Positions 9,187 through 18,871 are shown, counted from the first letter of the stretch. The stretch is DNA of 64,000 nucleotides from Variovorax sp. PAMC26660 (GCF_014302995.1 NZ_CP060295.1:6997501-7061500), one strand, 5' to 3'. Program-made: numbers and translations. Notes: generated by a model from the letters alone, not told the origin.

Positions 9187-10677
9187 TCAGCGGGCGGCAA
9201 CCGCCTGCGCCGCTGCCGCAGCAGGCGCCGAAGCCACCGCCGCCGGCGCTTCCCAGCCGCCGCCGATGGCGCGGATCAACCCGACCGCCGCCTGGTATTG
9301 CGCCGACTTCACCTGCAGCGCCTGGCGGCGGTTGCGCAGTTCGCTGCGGCGGGCATCTAGCAGATCGAGCTGGCTGATGTAGCCGTTGCGATAGCGCGTG
9401 TCCGACAGGCTGGTGGCGCGCGTGGCCGAGGTCACGGCCTGCGCCTGCACCACCGACTGCTCCTGCAGGATGCGGATGGCGGCCAGTTGGTCTTCGACCT
9501 CCTGGAAGGCCACCAGCACCTGCGAGCGGTAGCTGGCGAGCGCGCCATCGAGCTGCGCATTGGCACCCTGCACGCCCGCTTCGCGGCGGCCACCGTCGAA
9601 GATCGGCAGCGACAGCAGCGCACCCACGCCCCACGAGCGGGCCGACCACTTGAACAGGTCGCCGATCTCGGGCGAGGCATAGCCGGCAGCGCCGGTGAGC
9701 GAGATGTCCGGGAACCACGCGGCCTGTGCCACGCCGACACGGGCCTGCGCGGCCAGCACCGCGCTCTGCGCGGCCGACACGTCGGGCCGGCGCGTCAGCA
9801 CCGTGGCGGGCACGCCCGGCGGAATGGACGGCAGCACCGTGGCCCATGCGTCGGTGCGCAGGCCGAAGCTGGAGGCCGAATCGCCCACCAGCACCGCGAG
9901 CGCATGCTCCACCTGGGCGCGTTGGCGGTCGAGCGCCAGTGCGTCGGATTCGGTGGACGACACCTCGGTCTGCACCCGCGCCACGTCCAGCTCGGCAATG
10001 TCGCCGGCCGCCTGGCGGCGCTGCGTCAGGCGCAGCGTGTCGCGGTAGGCCTCGACCGTTTCGCGCACCAGGGCGCGTTCGGCGTCGAGCGCGCGCAGTT
10101 GCAGGTAGGTCTGGGCCACCTCGGCCTGTACCGCGAGCCGCGTGCTTTGCAGCAGTGCCTCGCGGCCGGCCGCGTCGAGCTTGGCCGCATTGCTGGCGCC
10201 CGAGAGGCGGCCGAACAGGTCCAGCTCATAAGAGAAGCTGGCGCCGGCGTTGGTCATGGTTGCCGGCCGGGTGCTGGCCGTGGCCTTGTCCAGGCCCGCA
10301 CCACGGTTGGCACCGGCGTTCAGGCCGATCTGCGGCAGGCGGTCGGCATTGGCGCTGCGCGCCAGCGCGCGGGCCTCGGCCAGCCGCGCGGCCGCGGCCT
10401 GGATGTTGTTGTTGTTGACGTCGGCCTTCTCGACCAGCGCATTGAGCACCGGGTCGTTGAACGCCAGCCACCAGGCACCGCGTGCCTGTGCCTCGGAAGG
10501 CACGGCCCGCGTGAAGCCGGTGGGCGGCGTGGGGCCCTGCTCCTTGAACTGCGCCGTGGTCGTGATTTCAGGCACGCCCGAAGGCACGGTGGCACAGCCG
10601 GCCAGCACCAGGGCGGCCATCAGTGGCAGCAAGGCGGTGCGCAGGGGCTTCACCAAAGGTTGCATTGAGAATTTCAT
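9187..10677 (-). CDS. RND efflux outer-membrane factor lipoprotein (NodT/OprM family; OpcM/OprC-like)
   Basis: Trimeric TolC-type exit duct, 496 aa. It has an N-terminal lipoprotein signal with the lipobox LVLAGC (Cys28 from this start; an in-frame ATG at 10665 would shorten the signal by 4 residues). Two repeated OEP domains are visible, with family segments such as RPDVSAAQ and the late LLDARRSELRNRRQAL helix. Last gene of the operon after the adaptor and pump. By order (lipase-like, adaptor, pump, OMF, divergent LysR) it corresponds to OpcM/OprC of the Burkholderia ceo/bpeEF operons. A strong terminator follows. Confidence 0.93.
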   Translation of the reverse strand: MKFSMQPLVKPLRTALLPLMAALVLAGCATVPSGVPEITTTAQFKEQGPTPPTGFTRAVPSEAQARGAWWLAFNDPVLNALVEKADVNNNNIQAAAARLAEARALARSANADRLPQIGLNAGANRGAGLDKATASTRPATMTNAGASFSYELDLFGRLSGASNAAKLDAAGREALLQSTRLAVQAEVAQTYLQLRALDAERALVRETVEAYRDTLRLTQRRQAAGDIAELDVARVQTEVSSTESDALALDRQRAQVEHALAVLVGDSASSFGLRTDAWATVLPSIPPGVPATVLTRRPDVSAAQSAVLAAQARVGVAQAAWFPDISLTGAAGYASPEIGDLFKWSARSWGVGALLSLPIFDGGRREAGVQGANAQLDGALASYRSQVLVAFQEVEDQLAAIRILQEQSVVQAQAVTSATRATSLSDTRYRNGYISQLDLLDARRSELRNRRQALQVKSAQYQAAVGLIRAIGGGWEAPAAVASAPAAAAAQAVAAR

Positions 10678-10701
10678 GATTCGCTTTCTTCTCGTTCTCG
10701 A

Positions 10702-13700
10702 TCAGTCATGCGAGCCGTGCGAGGGGCGCGGCGAGGCAGGCACCGGGTGCAGGCTGCCACCGCCCGAGCCACCATGCGACGGCGTCGCTGGATGGTCGGC
10801 CGACACGAAGTCGTCGCCATGCGGCACTTCGCCGTGCAGCTTGAGTGGCCGGTTGCCCGCCAGGCGGCGCAGCAGCACATAGAACACCGGCGTCAGGAAC
10901 AGGCCGAAGGCCGTCACGCCGATCATTCCGGCGAACACCGCCACGCCCATGGCCTTGCGCATCTCCGAGCCCGCGCCGGTCGACAGCACGAGGGGCAGCA
11001 CACCCATCACGAAGGCCAGCGAGGTCATGAGAATCGGGCGCAGGCGCAGGCGGCTGGCTTCGATCGCGGCTTGCACGGGTGTGCGTCCGGCGAACTCCAG
11101 TTCCCGTGCGAACTCCACGATAAGAATCGCGTTCTTCGCACTCAGCCCCACCAGCACGATCAGCCCGATCTGCGTGAAGACGTTGTTGTCACCCCCCGAT
11201 ATCCACACGCCCGCCATCGCAGCCATGATGCCCATGGGCACGATCAAGATGATCGCGATCGGCAGCGTCAGGCTTTCGTATTGCGCGGCCAGCACCAGGA
11301 ACACCAGCAGGATGGCCAGCGGGAACACCAGGAAGGCGGAGTTGCCGGCCAGGATTTCCTGGTAGGTCAGCTCGGTCCACTCGAAGCTCACGCCCTTGGG
11401 CAGCGTCTCGGCCGCGATCTTGGTGATCGCGTCCTGCGCCTGGCCCGACGAATAGCCGGGTGCCGGGCCGCCGTTGATGTCCGCAGCCAGGTAGCCGTTG
11501 TAGCGCATGGCGCGTTCCGGCCCGAAGGTCGAATTGACTTTCATCAGCGCGGACAGCGGCACCATCTCGCCACTCGTGGAGCGCACCTTCAGCAAGCCCA
11601 CGTCTTCGGCACGGGCGCGGTAAGGCGCATCGGCCTGGACGCGCACGCTGTACGTGCGGCCAAACTTGTTGAAGTCGTTCGCGTACAGGCTACCGAGGTA
11701 GATCTGCATGGTGTCGAAGATGTCCGTCACCGGCACGCCGAGCTGGCGGGCCTTGGTGCGGTCGATGTCCGCATAGAGCTGCGGCACGTTGACCTGCCAG
11801 CTCGTGAACATGCCGGCCAGCTCGGGCGCGGCCTGTGCCTTGGCCATGAAGGCCTTCACTGCCTGGTCCATCTGGTCGTAGCCGACCGAGGCGCGGTCTT
11901 CCAGTTGCAGCTTGAAGCCACCCGTGGTGCCCAAGCCCGCCACCGGTGGCGGCGGGAACATCACGATGAAGGCGTCCTGGATGCTGGAGAAGGCACCGTT
12001 GAGCTGGCCGGCCACCGCACCACCGCTCTGGTCGTCGCGCTTGCGCTGGTCGAAGGGCTTGAGCGTGGCGAACACGATGCCCGAGTTCGAGCTGTTGGTG
12101 AAGCCGTTGATCGACAGGCCCGGGAAGGCAATGGCGTCTTCCACGTTCGGGTTCTTCTTCATGATGTCGCCCATGCGCTGGATCACCTCTTCGGTGCGGT
12201 CCAGGGTGGCGCCATCGGGCAGTTGGGCAAAGCCGATCAGGTATTGCTTGTCCTGCGCCGGCACGAAGCCGCCGGGCACTGCCTTGAACAGACCGAAGGT
12301 CACGGCGACGAGCGCCACGTAGATCACCAGCATCAGCGCCTTGCGCGAGATGACGCGCTTCACGCCGCCGCTGTAGGCCTCGGAGCCGCGATGGAACAGC
12401 TTGTTGAAGCCACGGAACAGCCAGCCGAAGGCCTTGTCCATGCCGCGCGTCAGCGCGTCCTTGGGCTGGTCGTGGCCGCGCAGCAGCAGTGCGGCGAGCG
12501 CGGGCGACAGCGTGAGCGAGTTGATGGCCGAGATCACCGTCGAGATCGCGATGGTCACCGCGAACTGGCGGTAGAACTGGCCCGTGAGACCGCTGATGAA
12601 AGCCAGCGGAACGAACACGGCCACCAGCACCAGCGCGATCGCGATGATGGGTCCGGACACTTCACGCATCGCACGGTAGGTCGCTTCGCGCGGCGTGAGC
12701 CCCGCCTCGATGTTGCGCTCGACGTTCTCCACCACCACGATGGCGTCGTCCACCACGATGCCGATGGCCAGCACCAGCCCGAACAGGCTCAGCGCGTTGA
12801 TCGAGAAACCGAGGATGTGCAGCACCGCGAAAGTGCCGATCACCGACACCGGCACGGCCAGCAGCGGAATGATCGACGCGCGCCACGTCTGCAGGAACAG
12901 GATGACCACGAGCACCACCAGCATGATGGCTTCGAGCAGCGTGTGGATCACCGATTCGATGGACGCACGCACGAACTGCGTCGGGTCATAGGCGATACGG
13001 TATTCCAGGCCTTCGGGCATGTTCTTGTTCAGCTCTTCCATCGTCTTGCGGACGTTGGACGAGATGTCGAGCGCATTGGAGCCCGGTGCCTGGAACACGC
13101 CCATGCCGACGGCCGGGTCGTTGTTCAGCAGCGAACGCAGCGAGTAGTCGGCGGCGCCCATTTCGAGGCGGCCGATGTCGCGAAGACGCGTGACGGCGCC
13201 GTCGGTGCCGCTCTTGACGATGATGTCGCCGAACTCTTCTTCGCTCTGCAGGCGCCCTTGCGCATTGATCGAGAGCTGCATGTCCACACCCGACAGGCCC
13301 GGCGAAGCGCCGACCACGCCGGCCGCGGCCTGCACGTTCTGGCCGCGAATCGCAGCCACCACGTCGGAGGCCGAGAGGCCGCGCTGCGCGACCTTCTGCG
13401 GGTCGAGCCAGACGCGCATCGAGTAGTCGCCGCCGCCGAAGATCTGCACCTGGCCCACGCCTTCGATGCGTGCCAGCGGGTCCTTCACGTTCAGCACTGC
13501 GTAGTTGCGCAGGTAGTTGATGTCGTAGCGGTTGTTCGGCGAAACGAGGTGAACCACCATCGTCAGGTCGGGTGCGCTCTTGACGGTCGTGATGCCCAGG
13601 CGCCGCACTTCCTCGGGCAGGCGCGGCTCGGCTTGCGAGACGCGGTTCTGCACGAGTTGCTGTGCCTTGTCGGGATCGGTGCCCAGGCGGAACGTGACGG

Positions 13701-13977
13701 TGAGCGTGAGCACGCCGTCGGTGGTGGCCTGGCTGCCCATGTAGAGCATGCCTTCGACGCCGTTGATCTGCTCTTCGAGCGGCGTGGCAACGGTTTCGGC
13801 AATCACCTTCGGATTGGCACCGGGGTACTGGGCGCGCACCACCACCGAAGGCGGCGCGACTTCCGGGTACTCCGAGATCGGCAGCCCACGCAGCGCGATC
13901 AGGCCGGCTATCAGCATCAATAGCGACAGCACGCCGGCAAAGATCGGCCGGTCGATGAAGAATTTAGAGAGATTCAT
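10702..13977 (-). CDS. RND multidrug efflux inner-membrane pump (HAE1 family; CeoB/BpeF-like)
   Basis: Proton-driven drug exporter of 1091 aa. It has the HAE1 N-terminus MNLSKFFIDRPIFAGVLSLL, two large periplasmic loops, 12 TM segments and the proton-relay Asp pair in TM4 (GLVLAIGIVVDDAIVVVENV). The C-terminal tail (HGGSGGGSLHPVPASP...) is hydrophilic and Gly/Pro rich. It lies 24 bp upstream of the OMF gene and 40 bp downstream of the adaptor gene. Homologous ceoB/bpeF pumps export chloramphenicol, trimethoprim and fluoroquinolones; the substrate here is an inference from operon order. Confidence 0.96.
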   Translation of the reverse strand: MNLSKFFIDRPIFAGVLSLLMLIAGLIALRGLPISEYPEVAPPSVVVRAQYPGANPKVIAETVATPLEEQINGVEGMLYMGSQATTDGVLTLTVTFRLGTDPDKAQQLVQNRVSQAEPRLPEEVRRLGITTVKSAPDLTMVVHLVSPNNRYDINYLRNYAVLNVKDPLARIEGVGQVQIFGGGDYSMRVWLDPQKVAQRGLSASDVVAAIRGQNVQAAAGVVGASPGLSGVDMQLSINAQGRLQSEEEFGDIIVKSGTDGAVTRLRDIGRLEMGAADYSLRSLLNNDPAVGMGVFQAPGSNALDISSNVRKTMEELNKNMPEGLEYRIAYDPTQFVRASIESVIHTLLEAIMLVVLVVILFLQTWRASIIPLLAVPVSVIGTFAVLHILGFSINALSLFGLVLAIGIVVDDAIVVVENVERNIEAGLTPREATYRAMREVSGPIIAIALVLVAVFVPLAFISGLTGQFYRQFAVTIAISTVISAINSLTLSPALAALLLRGHDQPKDALTRGMDKAFGWLFRGFNKLFHRGSEAYSGGVKRVISRKALMLVIYVALVAVTFGLFKAVPGGFVPAQDKQYLIGFAQLPDGATLDRTEEVIQRMGDIMKKNPNVEDAIAFPGLSINGFTNSSNSGIVFATLKPFDQRKRDDQSGGAVAGQLNGAFSSIQDAFIVMFPPPPVAGLGTTGGFKLQLEDRASVGYDQMDQAVKAFMAKAQAAPELAGMFTSWQVNVPQLYADIDRTKARQLGVPVTDIFDTMQIYLGSLYANDFNKFGRTYSVRVQADAPYRARAEDVGLLKVRSTSGEMVPLSALMKVNSTFGPERAMRYNGYLAADINGGPAPGYSSGQAQDAITKIAAETLPKGVSFEWTELTYQEILAGNSAFLVFPLAILLVFLVLAAQYESLTLPIAIILIVPMGIMAAMAGVWISGGDNNVFTQIGLIVLVGLSAKNAILIVEFARELEFAGRTPVQAAIEASRLRLRPILMTSLAFVMGVLPLVLSTGAGSEMRKAMGVAVFAGMIGVTAFGLFLTPVFYVLLRRLAGNRPLKLHGEVPHGDDFVSADHPATPSHGGSGGGSLHPVPASPRPSHGSHD

Positions 13978-14017
13978 GTTGGTTCTCCGGCGAGCGCTGG
14001 TGCGCTCCCCTCCGGTT

Positions 14018-15268
14018 TCAGGACTTCGCGGCCTCGGCCACGCGTTCCGGTTGTTGTTGCTTGCTGTCCGCCTTCGCGTCCATGGTCACGGTCTGCGGCG
14101 CCACCAGCGCACCCGGGCGGATGTGCTGCAGGCCGTTGACCACGATGCGGTCGCCCGCCTTCAGGCCCTTGCTCACGACGCGCAGGCCGTTGATGGAAGC
14201 GCCCAGCGCCACTTCGCGATAGACGGCCTTGTTGTCGTCACCCACGACCATCACGAACTTCTTGTTCTGGTCGGTGCCGATGGCGCGTTCGCTCACCAGC
14301 AAGGCGGTGTCGTTGCGCGCCTGGCCCATGCGGATGCGGGCGAACTGGCCGGGGATGAGCGAGCCGTCCTTGTTGTCGAACGAGGCCCGCACGCGCACCG
14401 TGCCGCTCTTGGCATCGACCTGGTTGTCGATCAGTTGCAGCTTGCCGGTGAAGGGCGTGCCGTCCAGGCCGGCGGTGCCCATCTGCACGGGAATGGTGTC
14501 GATCTGGCCGCGCGCGCTGGAGCCGCTCGGCAGGTCTTTCAGGGCCCGCGTGATGACTTGCTCGTCAGCGTCGAAGCTCGCGTAGATCGGGCTCACCGAC
14601 ACCAGCGTGGTCAGCACCGGCGCGCCGGGACCGGCCGCCACCAGGTTGCCCACTGTCACTTCGAGCTTGCCGATGCGGCCGGACACGGGTGCCCGCACCT
14701 GGGTGTAGCCCAGGCTCAGGCGCGCGGTCTGCAGCGAGGCTTGCGCGGCGCGCAGGTTGGCTTCGGCTTCGCGGCCGGCGTTGGCGCGCTCGTCGTACTC
14801 GCGCTGTGCAATGGCCTGCTCGTCCCACAGGCGCTTGGCGCGTTCCTGCTCGCTGCGGCTGAACGACTGGCGGGCCTGCGCCGACGCCACCTGCGCTTCG
14901 GCACGCTCGACTTCGGCCGCGTACGGCGCGGGGTCGATGGTGATGAGCAACTCGCCCTGCTTCACCAACGCGCCTTCGCGGAAGTGCACCGACTGCACGG
15001 CCCCCGCCACGCGAGATCGCACATCGACGCGCTCGACGGCTTCGAGCCGGCCCGAGAACTCGTCCCAGGCATTGATCTCGCTCGACGCCACGGTGGCGAC
15101 CGACACCGGCGTGCCCTGCTGCGCAGCGACCGGTGCCGTGGCCTCGGCCTTGAAGCTGTGCATGCCCAGCACGGCGGCCGCCACGGCCAGCAGTGCGGTC
15201 ACGCCCGTGACAGCGGGCCAGAGGCCCTTGCGGGCAACGGAAGAGAGCTTTTGCTTGTTGTTCGACAT
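14018..15268 (-). CDS. RND efflux periplasmic adaptor (membrane fusion protein; CeoA/BpeE-like)
   Basis: Periplasmic adaptor of 416 aa linking pump and outer-membrane channel. It has an N-terminal membrane anchor (residues about 15-36), a biotinyl-lipoyl half-motif (VRSRVAGAVQSVHFREGALV), a coiled-coil hairpin around residues 100-165, the second lipoyl half (RAPVSGRIGKLEVTVGNLV), and beta-barrel and membrane-proximal domains. ATG 15268 is chosen because it directly precedes a positively charged stretch and the TM anchor; the longer frame upstream covers a terminator hairpin. Confidence 0.95.
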   Translation of the reverse strand: MSNNKQKLSSVARKGLWPAVTGVTALLAVAAAVLGMHSFKAEATAPVAAQQGTPVSVATVASSEINAWDEFSGRLEAVERVDVRSRVAGAVQSVHFREGALVKQGELLITIDPAPYAAEVERAEAQVASAQARQSFSRSEQERAKRLWDEQAIAQREYDERANAGREAEANLRAAQASLQTARLSLGYTQVRAPVSGRIGKLEVTVGNLVAAGPGAPVLTTLVSVSPIYASFDADEQVITRALKDLPSGSSARGQIDTIPVQMGTAGLDGTPFTGKLQLIDNQVDAKSGTVRVRASFDNKDGSLIPGQFARIRMGQARNDTALLVSERAIGTDQNKKFVMVVGDDNKAVYREVALGASINGLRVVSKGLKAGDRIVVNGLQHIRPGALVAPQTVTMDAKADSKQQQPERVAEAAKS

Positions 15269-15347
15269 GATGGTTCGTCCTTCTCGATGACTTTTTGGAT
15301 GCAACAGGCCACCCCGGCGCTTTTCGGCACCGGGAGGCGGATTTCGG

Positions 15348-15387
15348 AAAAAAAAGGGCCCTCGCACGCTGCCGCGTTGGCAGCGTG
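15348..15387 (-). terminator. Terminator or attenuator between the lipase-like gene and the adaptor gene
   Basis: A 9-bp perfect stem (15365-15373 with 15379-15387) is followed on the minus strand, after a short GC stretch, by eight T (complement of 15348-15355). It sits between the llpE-like gene and the adaptor gene. It could partially uncouple llpE from the efflux genes or attenuate the operon. Confidence 0.6.
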
Positions 15388-15418
15388 TCGATCAGGCAGC
15401 CTGGCCGGCTGGAACTAG

Positions 15419-16303
15419 CTAGCTGGGGTGGTTGGGTGCCGCGGGCGGCGGCGTGGTCGCACTGAAGAACTCACGGAAGTGCTGCTGCACGGTGGCTTCA
15501 CAGGCCACGCAGGCGTTGCTCTCGGTGTCGTACAGCGCCTTCGGCCAATCCCTGGCACTGGGCAACACGCTGCTCGTGACCTCGATACCGGCGGCGCGCA
15601 GGCGGCCGGCGAAGGTCAGCGCCTCGTCGCGCATGGCGTCGTCGGCACCGACCAGCACCAGTGCGGGCGCCAGGGCCGACAGCCGCAGCGATCCGCTCGG
15701 CACGGCATAGGGGTGCGTGGCGTTCGAGGGGCAGCTCAGGTACTTCTCCCAGCCCGTGGCCCAGCGGCATTCGGCCGCATCGTTGGTGGCCTTGCGCAGC
15801 GAGGCCGTGCCGGCGCACGGATCGAGCATGGGCGACAGCAGGATCTGGCCCGCCACCGGTGGATGCGCCCTGTCGCGCGCAATCAGCGCCACCGCAGCGG
15901 CCAGGTTGCCACCAGCCTCTTCGCCGGCCAGGTACACCTGCGCACCCTTGCCGCCGAGCTTGACGCGTTGCTTGTAGAGCCATTCGAGGGCGGCATAGCC
16001 CACTTCGATGGGCTCAGGGAACGGCGACTCCGGTGCCAGCGGATACGCCAGCGAAACAACCACCGCGCCCGAACCGGCCAGCAGCCGTGCCACGTTGCGC
16101 CCGTTGTCCAGGTTGCCGCAAATGAAGGTGCCACCATGGAAGTGCAGCACCAGCGGCGCCGTTTCACCCTTCGCGCGCTGCCCGTACACACGGGCACCGA
16201 CCGGCGCGCGGCCTGGCAGCTCGATCGAAAGATCGGCTTCCACGCCTTGTGCCGCTGCGAGAGCAGCAGCTTCGGCGGAGCGGGACGATGGAGCGGGTGA
16301 CAT
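15419..16303 (-). CDS. llpE: LlpE-like alpha/beta hydrolase with altered nucleophile motif
   Basis: Alpha/beta-hydrolase of the HSL/arylacetamide deacetylase type (294 aa). The oxyanion HGG motif is present (LHFHGGTFICGN), followed by LAYPLAPESPFP. The nucleophile elbow, normally GDSAGG, reads GEEAGGN, which replaces the catalytic Ser with Glu; I checked this against the nucleotide sequence (codons GGC GAA GAG GCT GGT GGC). The later Asp region (VLVGADDAMRDEA) is kept. It is the first gene of the RND operon and divergent from the LysR gene, the position of llpE in the Burkholderia ceo operon. It may be catalytically dead or use another chemistry. Confidence 0.85.
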   Translation of the reverse strand: MSPAPSSRSAEAAALAAAQGVEADLSIELPGRAPVGARVYGQRAKGETAPLVLHFHGGTFICGNLDNGRNVARLLAGSGAVVVSLAYPLAPESPFPEPIEVGYAALEWLYKQRVKLGGKGAQVYLAGEEAGGNLAAAVALIARDRAHPPVAGQILLSPMLDPCAGTASLRKATNDAAECRWATGWEKYLSCPSNATHPYAVPSGSLRLSALAPALVLVGADDAMRDEALTFAGRLRAAGIEVTSSVLPSARDWPKALYDTESNACVACEATVQQHFREFFSATTPPPAAPNHPS

Positions 16304-16365
16304 GGGCGACCTCGGGGGAATGGGCGATGAGTGAAATATAAGGCGCCCTATGTGACGTTAAACAG

Positions 16366-16389
16366 GGAACATGCCCCTACTCTGTTTCC
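16366..16389. promoter_or_regulatory. Candidate LysR-type operator of the efflux operon
   Basis: A near-perfect dyad, GGAACA-N11-TGTTTCC, lies in the 179-bp intergenic region between the divergent llpE-like gene and the LysR gene. Spacing and location fit an LTTR binding site controlling both directions. This is an inference from symmetry only. Confidence 0.4.
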
Positions 16390-16482
16390 AAACGGCTAAC
16401 AATCGGCCCGCCGTGGGGATTACCCGCATGTGTGAGAATCCGCTCCCCCGGTGTGGGCCGGGTCTCCCAGAACAGGCATTCA

Positions 16483-17397
16483 ATGGATCAAATCCAGGCC
16501 ATGCGGATCTTTGTCCGCGTCGTGGAAGCCGGCACATTCACCCGGGCTGCCGACTCGCTCGCCCTGCCCAAGGGCACCGTCACCAAGCAGATCCAGGCGC
16601 TCGAATCGCGCCTGCGCGTGAAGCTGCTCAACCGCACGACGCGCCGCGTCACGGTCACGCCCGACGGCGCGGCCTACTTCGAGCGGGCGGCGCGCCTGCT
16701 GAACGACTTCGACGACATGGAAGCCAGCATGACGAATGCGCAGGCCAGCCCCACGGGGCGGTTGCGCATCGACGTGGGCACCTCGGTGGCGCAGCAGATC
16801 ATCCTGCCCGCCCTGGCCACCTTCTGCGACCGCTACCCCGACATCCAGGTCGACCTGGGCGTGAGCGACCGCACGGTGGACCTGATCAGCGACAACGTCG
16901 ACTGCGTGATCCGCGCCGGCGAACTCAGCGACCAGTCGCTGGTGGCGCGCCGCATCGGCACGCTGCACTTCGTCACCGTGGCGTCACCGGCGTACATCAA
17001 GCGCTATGGCGCGCCGCAGCACCCGAACGACATCGAGAAGCGCCACAGCGTGGTGAGCTACTTCTCGGGCACCACCCGGCGCGTGTACCCGCACGAGTTC
17101 CACAAGGGCGACGAGCGCATCGAACTGAACGGCCCCTACCGCGTGTCGGTCAACGAAAGCAACGCCCACATGGCGGCGGTGCTCGGCGGCTTCGGCATTT
17201 CGCAGTGCATCACCTTCATGGCCGATCCGCTGCTGGAAAGCGGCGCGCTGGTCGAGGTGCTGTCCGACTGGACCCGCGACCCCTTGCCGATCCACGTGGT
17301 CTACCCGCCCAACCGCCACCTGAGCGCCAAGGTGCGGGCCTTCGTGGACTGGGCCGCCGAGCTGTTTGCCAAGAATCCGCGGCTGCAGCGCCGCTGA
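16483..17397 (+). CDS. LysR-family regulator of the RND efflux operon (CeoR/BpeT-like)
   Basis: LTTR of 304 aa: winged HTH (FVRVVEAGTFTRAADSLALPKGTVTKQIQALE) then a substrate-binding domain. ATG 16483 is chosen because MDQIQAMRIF is the standard LTTR start; 17 residues of upstream frame are unlike the family. It is divergently transcribed from the llpE-adaptor-pump-OMF genes, the arrangement seen for ceoR/bpeT activators in Burkholderia, so it is probably the local activator responding to an effector drug or metabolite. Confidence 0.9.
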   Translation: MDQIQAMRIFVRVVEAGTFTRAADSLALPKGTVTKQIQALESRLRVKLLNRTTRRVTVTPDGAAYFERAARLLNDFDDMEASMTNAQASPTGRLRIDVGTSVAQQIILPALATFCDRYPDIQVDLGVSDRTVDLISDNVDCVIRAGELSDQSLVARRIGTLHFVTVASPAYIKRYGAPQHPNDIEKRHSVVSYFSGTTRRVYPHEFHKGDERIELNGPYRVSVNESNAHMAAVLGGFGISQCITFMADPLLESGALVEVLSDWTRDPLPIHVVYPPNRHLSAKVRAFVDWAAELFAKNPRLQRR

Positions 17398-17552
17398 CAG
17401 CTCGCAGAGGTTGCCTGCCGGGGCGGGTGTTGCCCATCGCCGGTCTTGGCGTCTGCAGCAAATGTTTCACTGCAGGCACCTAAACTCCGGCCGGCGCATG
17501 CCGCGGCTTCACTGAAGACCGCACCTACAAGAACATACATTCCGGCAACCTC

Positions 17553-18323
17553 ATGGACAACCAGTCGAACGGCCAGGCCGACGCCCCCGACCAGACGCAC
17601 ACCCCGCCAGACGAAAGCGCGAGCGAATTCGGCCGCCGAAACCCGATAGAGATCGGCGCCCGGCTGCGCAACCTCGCCAGCGGCAGCGATTTCCTCAGCG
17701 TTCAATTCGCAGGCGGCCAACTCGTGACGCAGCTTCTGGACGTGGATGCGCGCACGCGCACCTTCATCTTCGATTGGGGCGCGTCGCCCGAGCAGAACAG
17801 GGGCCTGCTGGCCGCGCCGCGCTGCCATTTCAGCGCCCAGCCGGACGGCGTGCGCATCGAATTCGCCACCACCTCGCCGCGTGAGACCCGCTACGAGGGA
17901 CTGCCCGCGTTCGAGGTCAACTTTCCCGAGGTGTTGTTCTATCTGCAACGCCGAATGCACTTCCGCGTCGATACACCGATTCTCGATTCGTACACGTGCA
18001 CGGGCTCTTTGCCCAAAGGCGATGCGTTCCGCTTCGAGGTGCACGACCTGTCGCTCGGCGGCGTCGGCATGCGCACCACAGACGAACGCGTGGCCGAACT
18101 GCCGATCGGCACGCACCTGCGCAATTGCGAACTGTCGCTCGGCACGCTCGGGCGGCTCTCGCTCGACCTGGAACTCGTGTCGCACCGCCCCACCGCACTG
18201 CCGAACGGCACGCGGCGCCATCAACTGGGTTTCCGTTTTCTGGTGCTGCCGGGCAGCGTTGAAAACCGGCTGCAGCGCCTGATCACGCAGCTCGAAATGA
18301 AGAGCAACGCCCTGGTGCGCTGA
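17553..18323 (+). CDS. ycgR: Flagellar brake protein YcgR (c-di-GMP-binding PilZ protein)
   Basis: 256 aa. The N-terminal YcgR domain (about residues 25-130) is followed by a PilZ domain with the c-di-GMP binding signature: RRMHFRVD (RxxxR) and the later DLSLGGVGM (DxSxxG). In family members c-di-GMP binding lets YcgR press on the flagellar motor and slow swimming. The first 30 residues are polar and probably disordered. No flagellar genes are nearby. It stands alone between the LysR gene and the OsmC gene. Confidence 0.93.
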   Translation: MDNQSNGQADAPDQTHTPPDESASEFGRRNPIEIGARLRNLASGSDFLSVQFAGGQLVTQLLDVDARTRTFIFDWGASPEQNRGLLAAPRCHFSAQPDGVRIEFATTSPRETRYEGLPAFEVNFPEVLFYLQRRMHFRVDTPILDSYTCTGSLPKGDAFRFEVHDLSLGGVGMRTTDERVAELPIGTHLRNCELSLGTLGRLSLDLELVSHRPTALPNGTRRHQLGFRFLVLPGSVENRLQRLITQLEMKSNALVR

Positions 18324-18347
18324 CGTGGTGCGGGCCAGGGCCTGAAG

Positions 18348-18812
18348 TCAGTACACCGGCTCGCAGCGCACCTCGGTCTTGACCGAATTGGCGATGAAGC
18401 ATTCATCGTGCGCCCGGTGGTGCATCTGGTCGATCTGCTCGTGCGTCGGAATGTTCTCGCCGGAGAACGTCACCTGCGGCCGCAGCGTGACCACCGTCAT
18501 CGCCGTCTTGCCTTCGGCGTTCTTCTCCATCACGCCGATGGCCGCATCGAAGTAGCGGTCGACGATGAACTTGCGCTTCACCGCCATCGTGAGAAACCAC
18601 AGCATGTGGCAGTTCGACAGCGAGGCGACGAACATCTCTTCCGGATCGACGGCCGATGCATCGGACATCGGCAGCGGCACCACATGCGGCGACGAAGAGC
18701 CCGGCACTTCCGCGCCGCCGTCGAAGCGCAGCGAATGCCTGCGGCTGTAGGTGTTGCCGAGAAAATCCTGCTCGCCTCGCTGCCAGAGGATTTCTGCGGT
18801 GTACTGGGCCAT
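18348..18812 (-). CDS. OsmC-family peroxide reductase-like protein
   Basis: 154-aa cytosolic OsmC/Ohr-fold protein. Both cysteines typical of thiol peroxidases are visible: one in SLSNCHMLWFL and one in DECFIANSVKTEV. Family members reduce organic hydroperoxides. MAQYTAEILWQRGEQDF is the typical start, with the ATG at 18812. It lies 59 bp downstream of the GNAT gene on the same strand. The precise subfamily (OsmC or YhfA-like) is not settled by eye. Confidence 0.88.
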   Translation of the reverse strand: MAQYTAEILWQRGEQDFLGNTYSRRHSLRFDGGAEVPGSSSPHVVPLPMSDASAVDPEEMFVASLSNCHMLWFLTMAVKRKFIVDRYFDAAIGVMEKNAEGKTAMTVVTLRPQVTFSGENIPTHEQIDQMHHRAHDECFIANSVKTEVRCEPVY

Positions 18813-18871
18813 GGGGTGTGCTCCGGCGTGTATTGCAAGAGCGCAATTTTGCGCCACGGCAGCGGCCGGCT

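Noticed and set aside
10708..13923. A long open plus-strand frame opposite the RND pump gene
   Set aside because: It is low-complexity, very rich in His, Arg and Gln, and antisense to a textbook HAE1 pump; typical spurious frame in a high-GC genome.
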